Shown here: in pieces, positions 30,876 through 43,905 of the stretch | Numbering within the stretch: the first letter of the stretch is position 1 | Layout: each line of letters starts with the position of its first letter | From: Dactylonectria macrodidyma | Taxonomy: Eukaryota > Ascomycota > Sordariomycetes > Hypocreales > Nectriaceae | Assembly (NCBI GenBank): GCA_020744425.1 | Contig: JAGMUV010000004.1 | Location: 3,348,001 to 3,412,000 of the forward strand | Length of the DNA: 64,000 nt | Direction of reading: 5' to 3' | Notes under the pieces: generated by a model | Told to the model about the DNA's origin: nothing | Seen by the model: the letters and a program-made list of their open reading frames with translations, nothing else | Database searches by the model: none | Made by a program: the position numbers and the translations under genes

Positions 30876-31818
30876 TTACAGGCACTCGGCAGGACTAGAG
30901 TGATTACGAAATAAGACTCTAGTTAGAGGAAGATATCGTGCGCAAAAGCTCAGATGAATATGTTAGGTGAAGGACTATAACAGCAATAAACATAAATTCC
31001 AGGACCCAGGGCGTCTGAATCAATTTTCCTACTGCCACGTCTAGCTATCAAGATGGCTAACTCAGTCTCAGGAGTAGGAATTTATATTCAAAGATTAGAA
31101 GAGGTCACTGAGTATAATTACTCTACAGAACAGGCCGAGCCTCTTTAAGTTACATGCTTTTCGCATAAGCCGAGGTCGACTGTCAGCTGATGGCAAATGC
31201 CACGGCTGTTTCATGGCAACTGTAGGTGTCGTGATGATTGGTAAATATTCTTCAAATTGGCGCCGGGTATGAGCTTCAACATGGCAGAGGTGATACACGT
31301 TGCTAAGCCCTTACTTATCAAATGGACTGCCTCTGACCAATATATTTGTATTCGCCTGTGAGTAGGACAGTTTCCTAAATTTTCGGCTCAATTTTCGACC
31401 GACAGATACTGACCGCAACAAAACATGCTTGAGATTCATCCCGAAATGGAGAAACATGTTGTTTGAAACTATTCAATGAGTGCCATATATGAGCTTGTAT
31501 AATTGAAGTGATAATCACTGCGCCTCCATAGTTAGTGGCGAGAGGGGTCACATGAAAAAATCAATATACGCTGGCAGTGGTAAATCGGGTCATCGATGGT
31601 GGAAAACCTACCCAACGAACTTTGGATGGCTGGATGAAAACGAACCTTAGTATATGACTACTCAAATGGAAGATTGGTTATCCGATATTGACCTCCAGAA
31701 TAGCACAAAGCAACACAAAAGATCACACGTCGGGGTTACACTTTATCACAGTAATCTCAATCCTATCATTCAACTCCGTGCGCTCAACGCTATAATCTTT
31801 TGTAGCAGTTTCAGTATC
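30876..31818. other. 0.9 kb intergenic
   Basis: Lies between the small acidic gene (+) and the 3' end of the transporter pseudogene (-). Nothing recognisable. Confidence 0.5.
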
Positions 31819-33541
31819 TCACAGATACCATCTGTGTAAGGGGCTATCAGGCCCTGATGCAAGCAGCTTTGTGGGGATATTCTTTGCTTTGACCTTGACA
31901 CCCTCTTTTGCATCTCGGCTTCTATTGTCGTGAATCATCCACAGGCCCAGAAGTAATGTGCAAACACAACCCGTGGCACCGAATGAGGCAGTTGTAATAA
32001 GAGCAGGGAGGTACTTGTGGGCGTCCTTCTCCTGGAAAATGTTTGACCTAGACGCGATGGCTGAGTTGGAGAGCTGACAAACAAATGAGTGACTTAGACT
32101 TACGATACTAGGCCCATAACGTTTGCGACCGGTACAGCGACCGTCGTGAGCATCATGCGTCTGTTCTCGTTGGCAATGTTGTTGTTATACCACAAATCCA
32201 GGAGAACCGAAGGGGCAGACGCTCCCCAGGTCATCATAAAGCACGCGAAGTAGGCGACGCGCAGTTGGGTCTCGACGTTGACGCAAGCGTAAATGATGAA
32301 GCCAGTCAATGTGAAGGCAAATCCCAAGGCCACGAAAGGTGATCGCAGTCGCATAAAGTCGGACAAAAAACCGAGGACAAGAAGCATCACGGCACCGGTA
32401 ACGTTTGGTGCGACGGTGTACAGATTGGTTTTGATGGTGCTGTACCCGAGGCGCTTCACAATAACTGGTAGGTACAGCTGTACAGCTTGAGGCAGGACAC
32501 CGAGGCAGACCTGAATGAGGAGAATCGCCCGAAGATCTTGGCGGCTTCGCGCAAGTTGAACTCCTCACCAACAACCGAAGATGAGTCCATCTGCAGCCGG
32601 TAGTGTGCAAGCTACTTCTCCTCGGACGTGAGGAAACTTGCGGTAGCGCCGTTGAAGGGCAAGTACCAGAATGCGAAAGCGGCCACAATGAGAGTTCCAG
32701 AGCCTAGGAAAATACTATGTCAGCGATGGCCAACGTCGTGCCTTCAGTTCTACTCACCCTCAACAATGAACAGGTACTTCCAAGCGGGCAACGCACCGCC
32801 TTCGATCTGGAAGGTCCCGAATGCAAGGAGACCCGAGAAAGCGCTCGCAAAACCAGATCCTGCGTAGAAGATGGCAAGTCTCCTAGCCAGTTCACCTCGT
32901 CGATAAAAAGTTGTCTGCTCTAATTATCAGTCAATTTTCGATTGTTCCCGAGTCGACAACGCAGAGCGGCACTCACCTAATAGTAGATAACCAGAGGGAA
33001 AAAGGCGCTCTCCGACATTCCCAAGAACCAGCGTAGAGCAAACAACCCAGAAAAGCTGTGAGCAGCCGCGGTGAGCAGAGTCATGGACCCGAAGACCATC
33101 ATCATGCAGGGCAGGATTCGAGAAGGGCCGAACTTGTTACCAAGAAGTCCAAGGAAGGGCGCGGCCAAAACATAAGGGATAAAGAACACCTTCGCCTCAA
33201 GTCAGCATCCAATATGATTGCGTTAAAATAGTCCGTCTTACCGAGAGCAGGATGTTGTATTGGTTGCCGACAAGCCTCAGGTCGTCGACTAGGCCAGCCG
33301 TCTTAGCATTTCCCATGTTGCTTTTATCGAGACTATTGAACAAATACATAACGGCCAACAAGGGCAGAATACGGAGGTCGAATTTCCAGACAGTTCGTCG
33401 TTCCAGTACCGGATCAATGCTCTGAGAAGCAGAAATGTTGGTTAGTTCTCCCTTCTCGGGTGCTGTGTCTTCGACATCTGAGAGCCGCGGCAGAGCCTTG
33501 TCTCCGGCCTCGGCCGAGGGGCGTTTACTTTCTTTCTGCAT
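31819..33541 (-). pseudogene. Dal5-like MFS transporter (anion:cation symporter family), inactivated
   Basis: Five exons can be traced: 33242-33541, 32977-33189, 32758-32914, 32104-32703 and 31819-32047. Introns are 52-62 bp with good signals (gtaaga, gtgagt, gtgagt, gtaagt). The product would be a 12-TM major facilitator of the allantoate/nicotinate/vitamin group. Family blocks are L-D-K-S-N-M-G-N-A-K, F-Y-R-R-G-E-L-A-R-R, R-L-G-Y-S-T-I-K-T-N and W-Y-N-N-N-I-A. Three lesions break it: TAG at 32977-32979 where the family has Gln at the exon end; TAG at 32612-32614 after S-E-E-K, again likely a former CAG; and a loss of about 16 nt at 32529-32531 that shifts the frame before A-I-L-L-I-Q-V-C-L-G. 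Both stops are CpA-to-TpA changes, as in RIP. All splice sites are intact, so decay is recent. Confidence 0.85.
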
Positions 33542-34209
33542 GGTGACGGTAGAAACACTTATCGGTATTGATGTTCTGCTCCGATCTCCAAAGTCTCATT
33601 CCTAGTTCTATGTGGGAGGTTTGCGACGCTTATACATTCAGTGGATATCCATTCAACCTGCCCCGGATCCCCGAAATGCCGCAGAATGCTTCCCATTCTG
33701 GTTTGGGAAGCACGCATCGTACGTATATGCATGGCAGTCGATCAACCCATTCGCAGCACCGTTGAGATAAGCCATGCAAAAAGATTAACAGCTTGTCACA
33801 GAGAAGCATAATAGGCCAACTAGTGTACTTCGCGGTCGCTAAATCAGGGCCCGAAACCACTGAGAAAAGCGTTTCTGGGGCATTGCCGAAGGACCGTTCA
33901 GGCGATAAGATTATAATACGAAAAATTTTAATCGCCGGCGGCAGCCTTAGTCATAAATTCGAAGATAAGCGCGAAGCCCCTCCCATAAAACGCACGAAAC
34001 GGCATTTCCGTGTCTCTTGCCGATCCCTGGTGATAGCCGGCGGCCTTTGCAGAGCATTACTAAACGGCTTGACTGAGTCTCCTCTTGTCTAGCCCAAAGC
34101 TCAAAAATCGTCCGCATGTGGCATTGAGATACGACAAGGTTCACAGCCGCGCCGGAAGTGCTCGCCCGAGCTGATAGAAGATTTTCTACTGGAAAAGATT
34201 TCATCAGGC
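33542..34209. other. Promoter side of the transporter pseudogene, otherwise unassigned
   Basis: About 670 bp. A 99-codon frame at 33793-34092 (+) has no recognisable motif. No P-loop for the NACHT fragment that follows was found here. Confidence 0.45.
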
Positions 34210-34850
34210 AGAAATCGCATCAAGGCTTGCTCAGAACGATTTTCTTCAGCAACCCCATTTGGCCAACAGATCTTCTCCGAAAATAGTACAGCCTACAGCC
34301 AAAGGCCCTGTAAATGTGCCTTAAGAGGGACAAAGTCCACAGCGACAGAGGAATCCTGGCTCTTCTACTCCTGATACTTGGCGCAATCGAGTCCTGGAAG
34401 ACCTTAATGCTAAAGCAACACATACGGGCACTCAGAATGTGTAGCACAAACTTTCTACCGCCGTTGAAGTATGTGTTGTCAAATTCGACATTGACTCAAG
34501 TCCTCATCTCAATCGACGGTTTGGACAAGTACGGGGGTTCTAAAGATGACTTGGAAGGCCTATTCGCTTTACTGCAGTCCTAGGCCCGACGAACATCAAA
34601 TCTGTGTTTCGACTCGCCCTTAGCCCGTGTTTGAAACGAAGTTCGGAAGAGGTCAAGTCCCCTCCCTGCGACTCCAAGGTCACACTTCAGCTGACATCGA
34701 ACTCTACGTCACGGACTCTTTCAATCGCTCCTCTTTAATAAGTGTTTCGCAACAGGCAAACCCTCATGTTAAAACAGATCCACGATCAAGTATTGCAAAG
34801 AAAGTACAGTTAGATTGGATCATGTACAAAGCATCAGACCAGGGGTGACG
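34210..34850 (+). pseudogene. Fragment of a NACHT-domain (NLR-type) protein
   Basis: Part of a fungal NACHT NTPase, a group involved in non-self recognition and programmed cell death. Visible blocks, in order but in different frames, are G-L-L-R-T-I-F (about 34223), the Walker B region V-L-I-S-I-D-G-L-D (about 34502), T-N-I-K and C-V-S-T-R-P (sensor region, about 34589-34620), and F-E-T-K-F-G and S-L-R-L-Q with I-E-L-Y-V (about 34630-34715). The P-loop exon and everything downstream are missing. Frame changes occur between the Walker B part and T-N-I-K, and again before C-V-S-T-R-P. A TAG at 34621-34623 replaces the Trp expected after S-x-R-P, a G-to-A change of RIP type. The fragment ends within about 30 bp of the AT-rich block. 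Confidence 0.7.
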
Positions 34851-35057
34851 TAGTGACATCTGGGGCACAGCTAATAGGTCGCCGAGCCTTTACTAAGTAA
34901 TGCTTAAATAAGAAAGCAGTTATAACTAACTATTAGCTAGATGCCTTAAGCCCCTACTTTTAGTAATAATTATAATATTTATATAATTATAATTAGGAAA
35001 TCTTTTAATTATATATATAGTATTAAAGTTATAATTTTTAATAACATATATTTAAAA

Positions 35058-35520
35058 AGCGCTATTAAAATTACTATTTAAACTTTTATTTTTAAATTTT
35101 TATATTCTATATTATTATTTTTAATATTATATATTTATATTATTTAAATTATTATAAAATAAAGGATTTAATTAATAAATTAACTTAATTATAAATAGAC
35201 TTATATCTTTTTTTTATAATTATTAAAAATTAATCTTTTTTTATTAAATCTTTTAATATATTAAATATTAAGATTTTTAAATTTAAAAATATTATTCTTT
35301 TAATTATATATTAATTAATATTATTATTAAAATTATTATTTAAACTTTTATTTTTATATTTTTTATAAAGTCTTATAATTTTTATTAAAACTATTATTTA
35401 GACTTTTATTTTTATATTATATATTGATATTATTATTAATAAAATTACTATTTAAACTTTTATTTTTATATTACTATATTTTTTATTTTTATATAATTAT
35501 ATATTTATATTACTTAAGGC
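35058..35520 (+). repeat. Truncated, strongly mutated 5' ends of the 1.1-kb repeat family
   Basis: At 35058 a heavily decayed match to the first 200 bp of the family begins (cgctattaaaattactattt where younger copies read cgctgttgaaaccactgttc). Further matches to just the first 40-100 bp start near 35326, 35384 and 35440. None reaches the minisatellite or 3' end. They are probably older, truncated insertions. Confidence 0.5.
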
Positions 35521-35765
35521 TTTTCTATTTAAGTTTTTAATATAGCTTTTTTAATTATTTAATATAAATAGCTCTTTAGTTATTAATATAATTTAATTAC
35601 TTTAATTTATTCTAATTACTATATATTATTTTATATTAACTATTACTTAATATAGTACTATAATTATTATTTAGTAAATATAATCTAATTACTTTATTAA
35701 TATAGATCTTAGTTTATTCTTTAAAAATCCTTTTAAAACTACTTTATACTTTATATAATATACTT

Positions 35766-35832
35766 AATAAGTAAGTAAGCTAAATAAGTAAGTAAGCTAA
35801 ATAAGTAAGTAAGCTAAATAAGTAAGTAAGCT
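35766..35832 (+). repeat. 17-bp tandem repeat, four units
   Basis: The unit taagtaagtaagctaaa is repeated four times almost perfectly, just outside the left end of the large LTR element. Confidence 0.8.
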
Positions 35833-36101
35833 ATAAATACTATATATTAAAAAGAGCTAAACTTTAAATTTTTAAAACTAGCTATCTAATTATTAAAAAT
35901 AAAATAAAATAATTTTAAATATTTAATTAAAAAGAAAACTATATAATAATTTTTTTAGATTTTTAAAAAAATTCTTTTATATAGAAATAGTTAGGTATAT
36001 AGTATAAATAAGCATTTTTAAAATAGTTTATTAAGTAATTTTTAAAAAAGTCTAAGAAAATTTATATTTAATTTTTAATATATAATAGAGCTATTTTTAT
36101 A

Positions 36102-36276
36102 TATAAGAGTTAGAGCTAATAGAGCTATAAGCTTATTAAATAAGAGGCTATATAATATAGGCTAGACTAGCTCTTTAATAAGGGCTTACTAAGCACTCAC
36201 TAAGTAAATACTTACACACTACTCTATACTTACCTTTAGCTCTCTTATATAATACTTTAATAGACTAACCTTTATA
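36102..36276 (+). repeat. Left (5') LTR of the large gypsy element
   Basis: 175 bp, aligned over its whole length with 60237-60411 but much more mutated (for example cactcactaagtaa against cactcgctaagtga). Preceded by ttata. Confidence 0.85.
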
Positions 36277-36696
36277 ATTCATTTACTTCTATATTCTAGT
36301 GGATTATTAATGCATTATATAAAATAAGAAAGAATACACTACTAAACCTAAGCATTACTAAGTAAATAATAAACGAACTATAAATAAATATAAGACTATT
36401 TATTTAAAACCCTATATAAAATAAATCTAAGAAAAACCTTAAATTACTAATTATAAATAATAAAAGATTCTAATTAGAATATGATTTAATTAATTACTTA
36501 ATTTAAAAAGAAACTAAAGTAAGATTACTTTATATACTTTATAAAAATAGCTTTTATAAAGAATTACTATTACTTATAATTTAATAATTAGTAATTAAGT
36601 ACTTATTAAAAAGTCTATAATTAGGTTTTAAAAATAATAATAATAAAATATAATTATTCTTTTATATTATAATATAATAATAAGAATAAGATTAAT

Positions 36697-36889
36697 TATT
36701 ACAGGCTAGATAAGATTAACTTAAGAAGTAATACTACTATATTATAAGAATACTATAATAAAGAAGAAAGAGAAAGCAAGTAAGTGTATAAATATATAAA
36801 TACATTAATAGTCCTTATAGCCTGCTCTATGCATTCTAGTTATATATTAATCCTACCCTAAGTCTAGTATTCTAGACATTCTTATTATA
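36697..36889 (-). repeat. 3' LTR of the nested minus-strand gypsy element
   Basis: 193 bp, matches 43906-44098, with termini compatible with TG...CA after C-to-T changes. Confidence 0.8.
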
Positions 36890-39159
36890 TTACCCCTTTC
36901 TTTAAAGCACTTAAAATGGCTATATAAGCATAAGTTATTAAATTCTTATAATTACTAAATAATAAAGACTTTTTATTTTTATTATACTTTCTTAAGTCCT
37001 TAGTTTAATTTAATTAATTAATTATTATTAAAATACTCTAATATATCTATATTTATAGTAATTATATTAACTTAGGCTTATAATTACTTTAGTAGCTTAA
37101 GTACTTTTAAATATTCTTTATAGAACTCTTTTAATTATATTAATATATTTTTAAAGTTTTTAATAAAGTATTATTTATTATTAAGATTATATTTAATTTA
37201 ATTTACTTTATATTAAAGCTATTTATTATATTTATTATATTATAACTCTTTAACTTTATAAATCTTATATTCTTTAATACTATTAATAACTTTAAGTAAT
37301 AATAAGTCTTTATTTTATCTTAATATAGGATTATTAAAATAATATTATAATTAATCTATATATAGAGTTAGGTTTATATACTATAAGAAGAGTAAGTTTA
37401 AATAATATAAATACTTAACTTATTTTATAATAGTTTATAGCTCTTTCTTTCTTTAGTTTAATATTTAATTAAGTCTTATATTTATAAATCTATATATATT
37501 AATTTAGATTTTATTTCTAATTATAAAATCTAATTTTTAGTACTTTTTATTAGCTTAGTAAATTTACTATTCTTATACTTAATAAAGATTCTATTTAATA
37601 ACTTTAATAGAATCTATAATTTACTTAGTATATTATTAAGTATTCTCTTTTAATAAATATTTAGCTTTTATTTTATAGCTCTTAAGATTAGTTCTCTTAT
37701 CTTAATTAAGTTAGGATTAAAATAAGTAATTAAATAATAGTTTTATTAGTTCTATACTTAGTAATTTATAATAAAGATTTATTTATATATAGTCTATTAA
37801 TAATAATAATTTATTCTAATTATTTTAATAATAATTAATAAATAGTTATAATTAGTAATTTAAATACTAATTATAAATCTTAGTATTTTTATTTATTTAA
37901 GAGTACTTTATTATATTTAGTTTTTATTTTACTTTAATAAGCTTATATAGCTTATTTATAAAAATAGTAATAAAGTATAATCCTTAGTCTAATATTACTA
38001 TTTTTAGTACTTTAAAAATATAATAAATATAATAATAGTATATATATATAATATCCTTTATTATTACTATCTAATAGTAAAGTATAAAAAAAGTAATCTT
38101 ATTAAGTTAATTAATAACTACTTATATATAATTATATTTATTTTTATCTTTAAGTATATAATAGAAGTCTATTATAATATATTATTATATTTAGTATAGG
38201 ACTTTTAATAAATATAATAATCTAAAAGTCTTATTTCTATTAATATAAGCTTTTCTATATAGCTTATAATTTACTTAGAACTAATTAATATTAATTAATA
38301 AGCCTAATTATTAAAAACTTTTAATAATTAATTTAATAGTTTTATTATATTCTAAGTAAACTATATTAAGCTTATAGTAATTCTCTTTAATAATTATTAT
38401 TTAAAGAATACCTTTATTTAAAATAAAAATATACTAGTTTTAATAAACTATGCTTTTATTTATTATCTAACTATTAGCCTTCTTTTTTATATTCTCTTAG
38501 TAAGGCTATGATTAAAGAGAGGCCTTATTAGCCTAGAGGATAGTATTAAGTAGTTACTATCCTTCTAGCGCTTAGATAGCCTCTTTTCTAAAGCTAACTA
38601 AAGACTTAATAGCTTTAGCTCTAATTAATACTACTTTTAATACTTCTTTAGAATCAGGCTTAATATAAGAACAGGCTATGACTTTATAGTTAATAGAACT
38701 AATTACTAAGTCCTAACTTAGTAATACTCTATTCTATATAGCTTTTTATTATACTTTTTATATAATTAGTTTAAATAACTTTTAAAATAGAGTATTTACT
38801 ATAATATTCTCTTATTTTAAATAGTAAGTAATCTTAAAGTTATAAAGTATTAAGTTATTTACTTATTATACTTATTTATTATTAAAGTATTATTTAATTA
38901 AAAAGTATTTAAAGGCTTTATAATTAATAATAACTAAGAATTATTATTAAAGCCTTAAGAGCTTAATATTCTATTTTTTTTAAAACTCATATTATTATAA
39001 GTATTTCTTAATTATAAATTAAATAATATATTTTTATATTATTTATTATTTTAAAGAAAAAAGCTATAGAATATTAATTCTTATCTTTACTCTTCTAAGT
39101 TAGTATTATAATTATTATACCTTTTAATATATTAATCTTAATAATTATATTATAAAGAG

Positions 39160-40257
39160 CGCTGTTGAAACCACTGTTCGGACTTTTGTTTCTATACTAC
39201 CACGTTTCTATATAATTACGTATTTATATTACTTAAGTTATCTTAAGACGAAGGACTCGATTGATTAGTCGACCTAGTTATAAATAGACTCTTATCCCTC
39301 CTCCCTTAAACCTTCCTCCGCCAAATCCTTCAACCCATTACAGTCAATATCAGAGGCGACCGGATTCCCTTAGTTTCTAATGCATTAGTCATTTTACGTA
39401 TTAATAATAGCTACGTTTCTTATAATTTATATTATCCACCCTTTATTAATATTAGCTAGTAACTTAAAGAATACTATTTCTTCTAAGGATATTTTAAATA
39501 CTAGCTTTACTACTAGTCGCTTTAAGAAGTATTATTCGTTTTTAATCCAGTTCTTAAATCATTAGTTACTTCTAAAGAGATATAGTCTTAAGAATACTTT
39601 AGTCTTAAAGATTACTAAAGTAACTTACTTATTATTAGAAAGTTACTAAGTCTTAATAGTTCTAATTTCTTTAAGACTATATTCTATTACTATAGCCTTT
39701 AGCTTATTAAGGGTTTTTATATTCTTATTAAGCTTAGTATTTAAATTATATATAAAGAGAGTATAATAGCTATTAAAACTTAAGTTATTAAGAGTATAGA
39801 GTATATTATATTAGATATTTATTATAGTATTTATTATAAGTTAGTTAGATTATAAAGAGTTAGTTTTTAATAAGCTAAATTGTAATATGACTAGAATTAT
39901 AAAGAGGTAACTGAATTATAACTTAGAACTGTGACAAGCTTAGAATGCGACGAACTCTCACAGGGCTTTTATTATATAATGATTTTGCCTTCTGATATCT
40001 AGCTTTTCTATCTAGCTTTTCTATCTAGCTTTTCTATCTAGCTTTCTAGCTGCTTAATGCATTTCGAAGGGTTAATTAGGATAGTAAGGCTTATACCCTA
40101 ATACAGTAAAAACTCTAGTCATTCTGAGTTACTATTGCCTTAGGCTTGGGTTTTAGGCCCTCATACTGTTATTCACTATTAGTTATTTTTTTTTTTTTTA
40201 CTATTTAACCTCTGGCCCCTCTCTAAGTATGCACTACTAAAGGACTATAACCTTAAT
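39160..40257 (+). mobile_element. 1.1-kb retroposon-like family, copy 1
   Basis: Begins cgctgttgaaaccactgttc and ends aaggactataaccttaat. It is flanked by a 13-bp direct repeat (atattataaagag) and inserted in the minus-strand gypsy element between its RT and integrase regions. It contains four units of the 13-bp minisatellite (tagcttttctatc) near 39998-40050 and a T-run at about 40185. There are no terminal inverted repeats and no coding capacity. It is among the least mutated copies at its ends. Confidence 0.75.
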
Positions 40258-43200
40258 ATTATAAAGAGAGTTATACTAGGCTTAGTATAAAGCTAATAAA
40301 ATTACTAACTTTATAACCTTTATTATAATTATTTTCTCTTTAGTCTATTTCTATAGAATTCCTTTCTTTATTAATAGTATAAGTAATTATACTATTTAAT
40401 TATAAAACTTAATAAACTTTTAATAGAAGTTATAAAACTTAAAGAAAGCCTATACTCTCTATACATTTATTAATTCTTCTTAGTTTATAATAGCCTTTAT
40501 TTTCTTTAAATCTATTTAAATCCTATTTATTATAATTATAAAGCTTAAGAACTCTATCTTTATAATATAGAATTCTAACTTATTAATATTTACTTATAAC
40601 CTTATTATAATTAAATATTTTAAGACTATATTAATATATACTTTATAATCTTTAATATTTTCTAAGTAAATAAAAATATTATTAATATATATTATATAAT
40701 AAATATTTAAAAGATCTATTAAAATATAATTAATATAAGCTTAGAAATATAAAAAGCTAATAATTAGATTAAATAGTATTACTTTATATTTATAAGTATT
40801 ATACTAAATCTTAAAAGCTATAAAATCTTTAGAATCTAAGAATATTTATATTTAATAAAAGGCTTATTAAATATTAAGTTTTATAAATACTTTTACCTTT
40901 ATTAGCCTTAATTAGGTTTCTTTTATTAAAAATAATATATAATATTCCTTTATTATTAACTTATTAAACTTCTTATAATTTATATAAAAATACTATTTAT
41001 TATTCTTCTTTTTTATAAATAAGACTAATAATATATATAATATATTACTTATTAATATAATAAATCCTTTTTATAAATACTTTTTAATATAATTCTTTAT
41101 TACTTTTAATTATTTAAAGCTTAATTTATATATTAATAAGACTTTCTAATTATTAAAGATTAACTCTTTTAATTCTAACTTTATATTAATACTTAGTTAA
41201 TAAAATAATAAAGCATTAGACTTAGTCTTAGAGAAGGCATATTATAAATATAAGTACTATTAAAATAACTTTAACTTTACTTTTTCTTTTAATTTAAATA
41301 TATTTTTATAAAAGTTCTCTCTTTTAACTTCTTTTTATTCTAATTATTCTTTAATAATCTTATTAATCTTTTAAAGAGTAATTTTATTAATCTATTTAAT
41401 ATCTTATTATTTAACTACTCTTTCTTATTATTTATTAGTATTAATAATACTAATTTTAATTATAACTCTCTTAATATTAATTATTAATTATTATAATAAG
41501 TTAGCTTAGATTATTATTAGCTTAGTATTAAAGTCCTTTATTAAGAGAGAGAGCGCTATATTCTTTAATACTCTATTTATTTTAATTATATTCTTTTTAA
41601 TATTATCTAACTATTACTTTTTTAATAAGTAATCTCCCTTTTTAAAGATCTAATCTTTATAAGCCTTCTTTTATTCTATATTTAGTTAATTATATTATTT
41701 TATATTAGCTTAATCTATTAGCTTTAAATAATAAGAGCCTTTTAATAAAGATATTAGTATTATAATATTACTATTAGAATAATTCTTTAGCTTATTATTA
41801 AGCTATTATAAGTAATAATATTTAATAAAGATTTTTATATTATACTTTTTAAACTATTTTTTCTTAATAATTAAGTCTTAATATATTCTAAGTTCTAATA
41901 TTAAATAATTTAGCTATTATTTACTATTTATATTTAATATTATTATTATAATATAAATAATCTATTATTATTTATTTTTATATCTTTTAATAATAAGTCT
42001 TTATTTTAAGATTAGGATTTAATAGCTTTATAATTATTAGTATATTCTTAAGATTAAATCCTTATTTATAAAAATATAACTATTTACTTTAATATTATAT
42101 AGACTTTTAATTTTAATTACTAATTCTAAACTTACTATTATATAAGAATAGTAAAGCTTCTTTTTATTAAGTAATTTATTTATATTAATTAAGTTCTTAT
42201 TAAAGATTAGTAATTATAATTTAAGTCTTAAAGAAAAGACTTCTCTTAAGACTTATCTTTTTCTAACTTAGAAAATAACTTATCTAATTTATTAAGAATT
42301 ATAATAATAATTATTTACCTTACTTTCTTAATTTTAATATAAACTTTATTTACTTTACCTCCTTTTAAATACTCTTAGTAAGTATAGCTAACTTTCTTAT
42401 ACTTAAAGTACTTCCTTTCTTTAATTAGCTTATAAACCTCTAAGTCTTTAAAAGTCTATTTACTATTAATCTTAATCTTTAAATACTTAAGTATTAAAGT
42501 TACTAACTTCTTAATATTCTTCTTCTTAATAATAGTATTATTACTTTTATTAATTTATAATTTATTAGTCTTCTTACTATCTTTCTTTATTAAAGTCTTT
42601 ATATAAGCCTTTTTTATTATTATAATATTATTAAATATTATTATAAAAATATTAAAGCTTACTTCTTTAATAAAGTATTATATAATTTTAATATATTTTA
42701 TCTTTATTAATACTTTATTATAAAGCTCTTCTTTTTAATTCCTTTTAAGGATTTTAGTATTATTTATTATAACTAAGAACTTAATATAAAAGCTATACTA
42801 ATTACTATTAATATAGTATCTTAAGGCCTTAAACTCTTTTTATATTTTAATCTTCTTATTCTTATTTTAAAAGAGGGTTATTAAAGTTTAAAAGATATTT
42901 TTAATAATTTTAAAAGCATTTTCTTTTATATTTTTAAGTATATAAAAGTATAAATAAGTAATTATAATACTTTTATAATAATTAAAAATATAATATACTT
43001 TATCCTTCTTTTTAAAATAGTCTTATAAGCTATTATATTATAGCTTATATTTAGTTTTAATAAGCCAGTCTTTAAAGTCTAATTCTTTACTATTATTAAG
43101 CTTAAGTAAGTTACTTTCTTATTTTTAATATAGCTTAGTCTTAGCTATTATCTTACTCTTAAGAAGTATATCTTTATAAAAAGGGATAGTATATTATACT

Positions 43201-43905
43201 ACTTTTAATTATATTAATTCTTTATTAATTTATATTACTTTAATATAAGCTATTACTTTAGCTTTAATTACTTTATTATACTTTTTAATAAATTACTTAA
43301 TTATTTTAATATACTTATTATATAATTTAATAAGTTTATTTTATTACTCTTTAATTATTAATTATTTAATAAAATTATAAATTATTAAAGCTTATACTTT
43401 AAAGTATTTCTAAACTATTAATTTAATATTATTAGTATTAATTAAAAGGTTTTTAAATCTTCTATTTTAGTCTTTTATATAAACTATAAATTAATTATTA
43501 TTTATAATCTTATAAGTTTAAATATTTAAATCTTCTTTAATAGAATTTACTATAAATTATATAAAAAGTCTAATAAATATCTTTTTATTATTTTTTATAT
43601 TAATAATCCCTTTACTATCCTTATTTATAAACTTAATAAAGTACTATTAGACTTATTAATAAAAAGCACTCTCTTAATATACTTTATTAATACCCTCTTT
43701 ATTAATACTCTATATACTTAATTTAAAGCTTTTAATTATATTAATTACTAATTAGTTCTAATTAATAGTAATTTACTATTTATACTTATATCTTACTATA
43801 AGTAAGTAGATCTATAATTAAATCTAATATAATAATTAACTTTATATTAATATATATTAAAATTAATTAAGATATAAATAAAAAGAATAAAAGATTATAG
43901 TATAA

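Noticed and set aside
1..34870. tRNA or other RNA genes
   Set aside because: No stretch combined a T-loop-like GTTCRA word with a foldable acceptor stem; GTTCGA words seen fall within exons.
39990..40050. Spaced short repeats as a CRISPR array
   Set aside because: The 13-bp units are directly abutting without spacers and recur in every family copy; this is a minisatellite in a eukaryotic genome.
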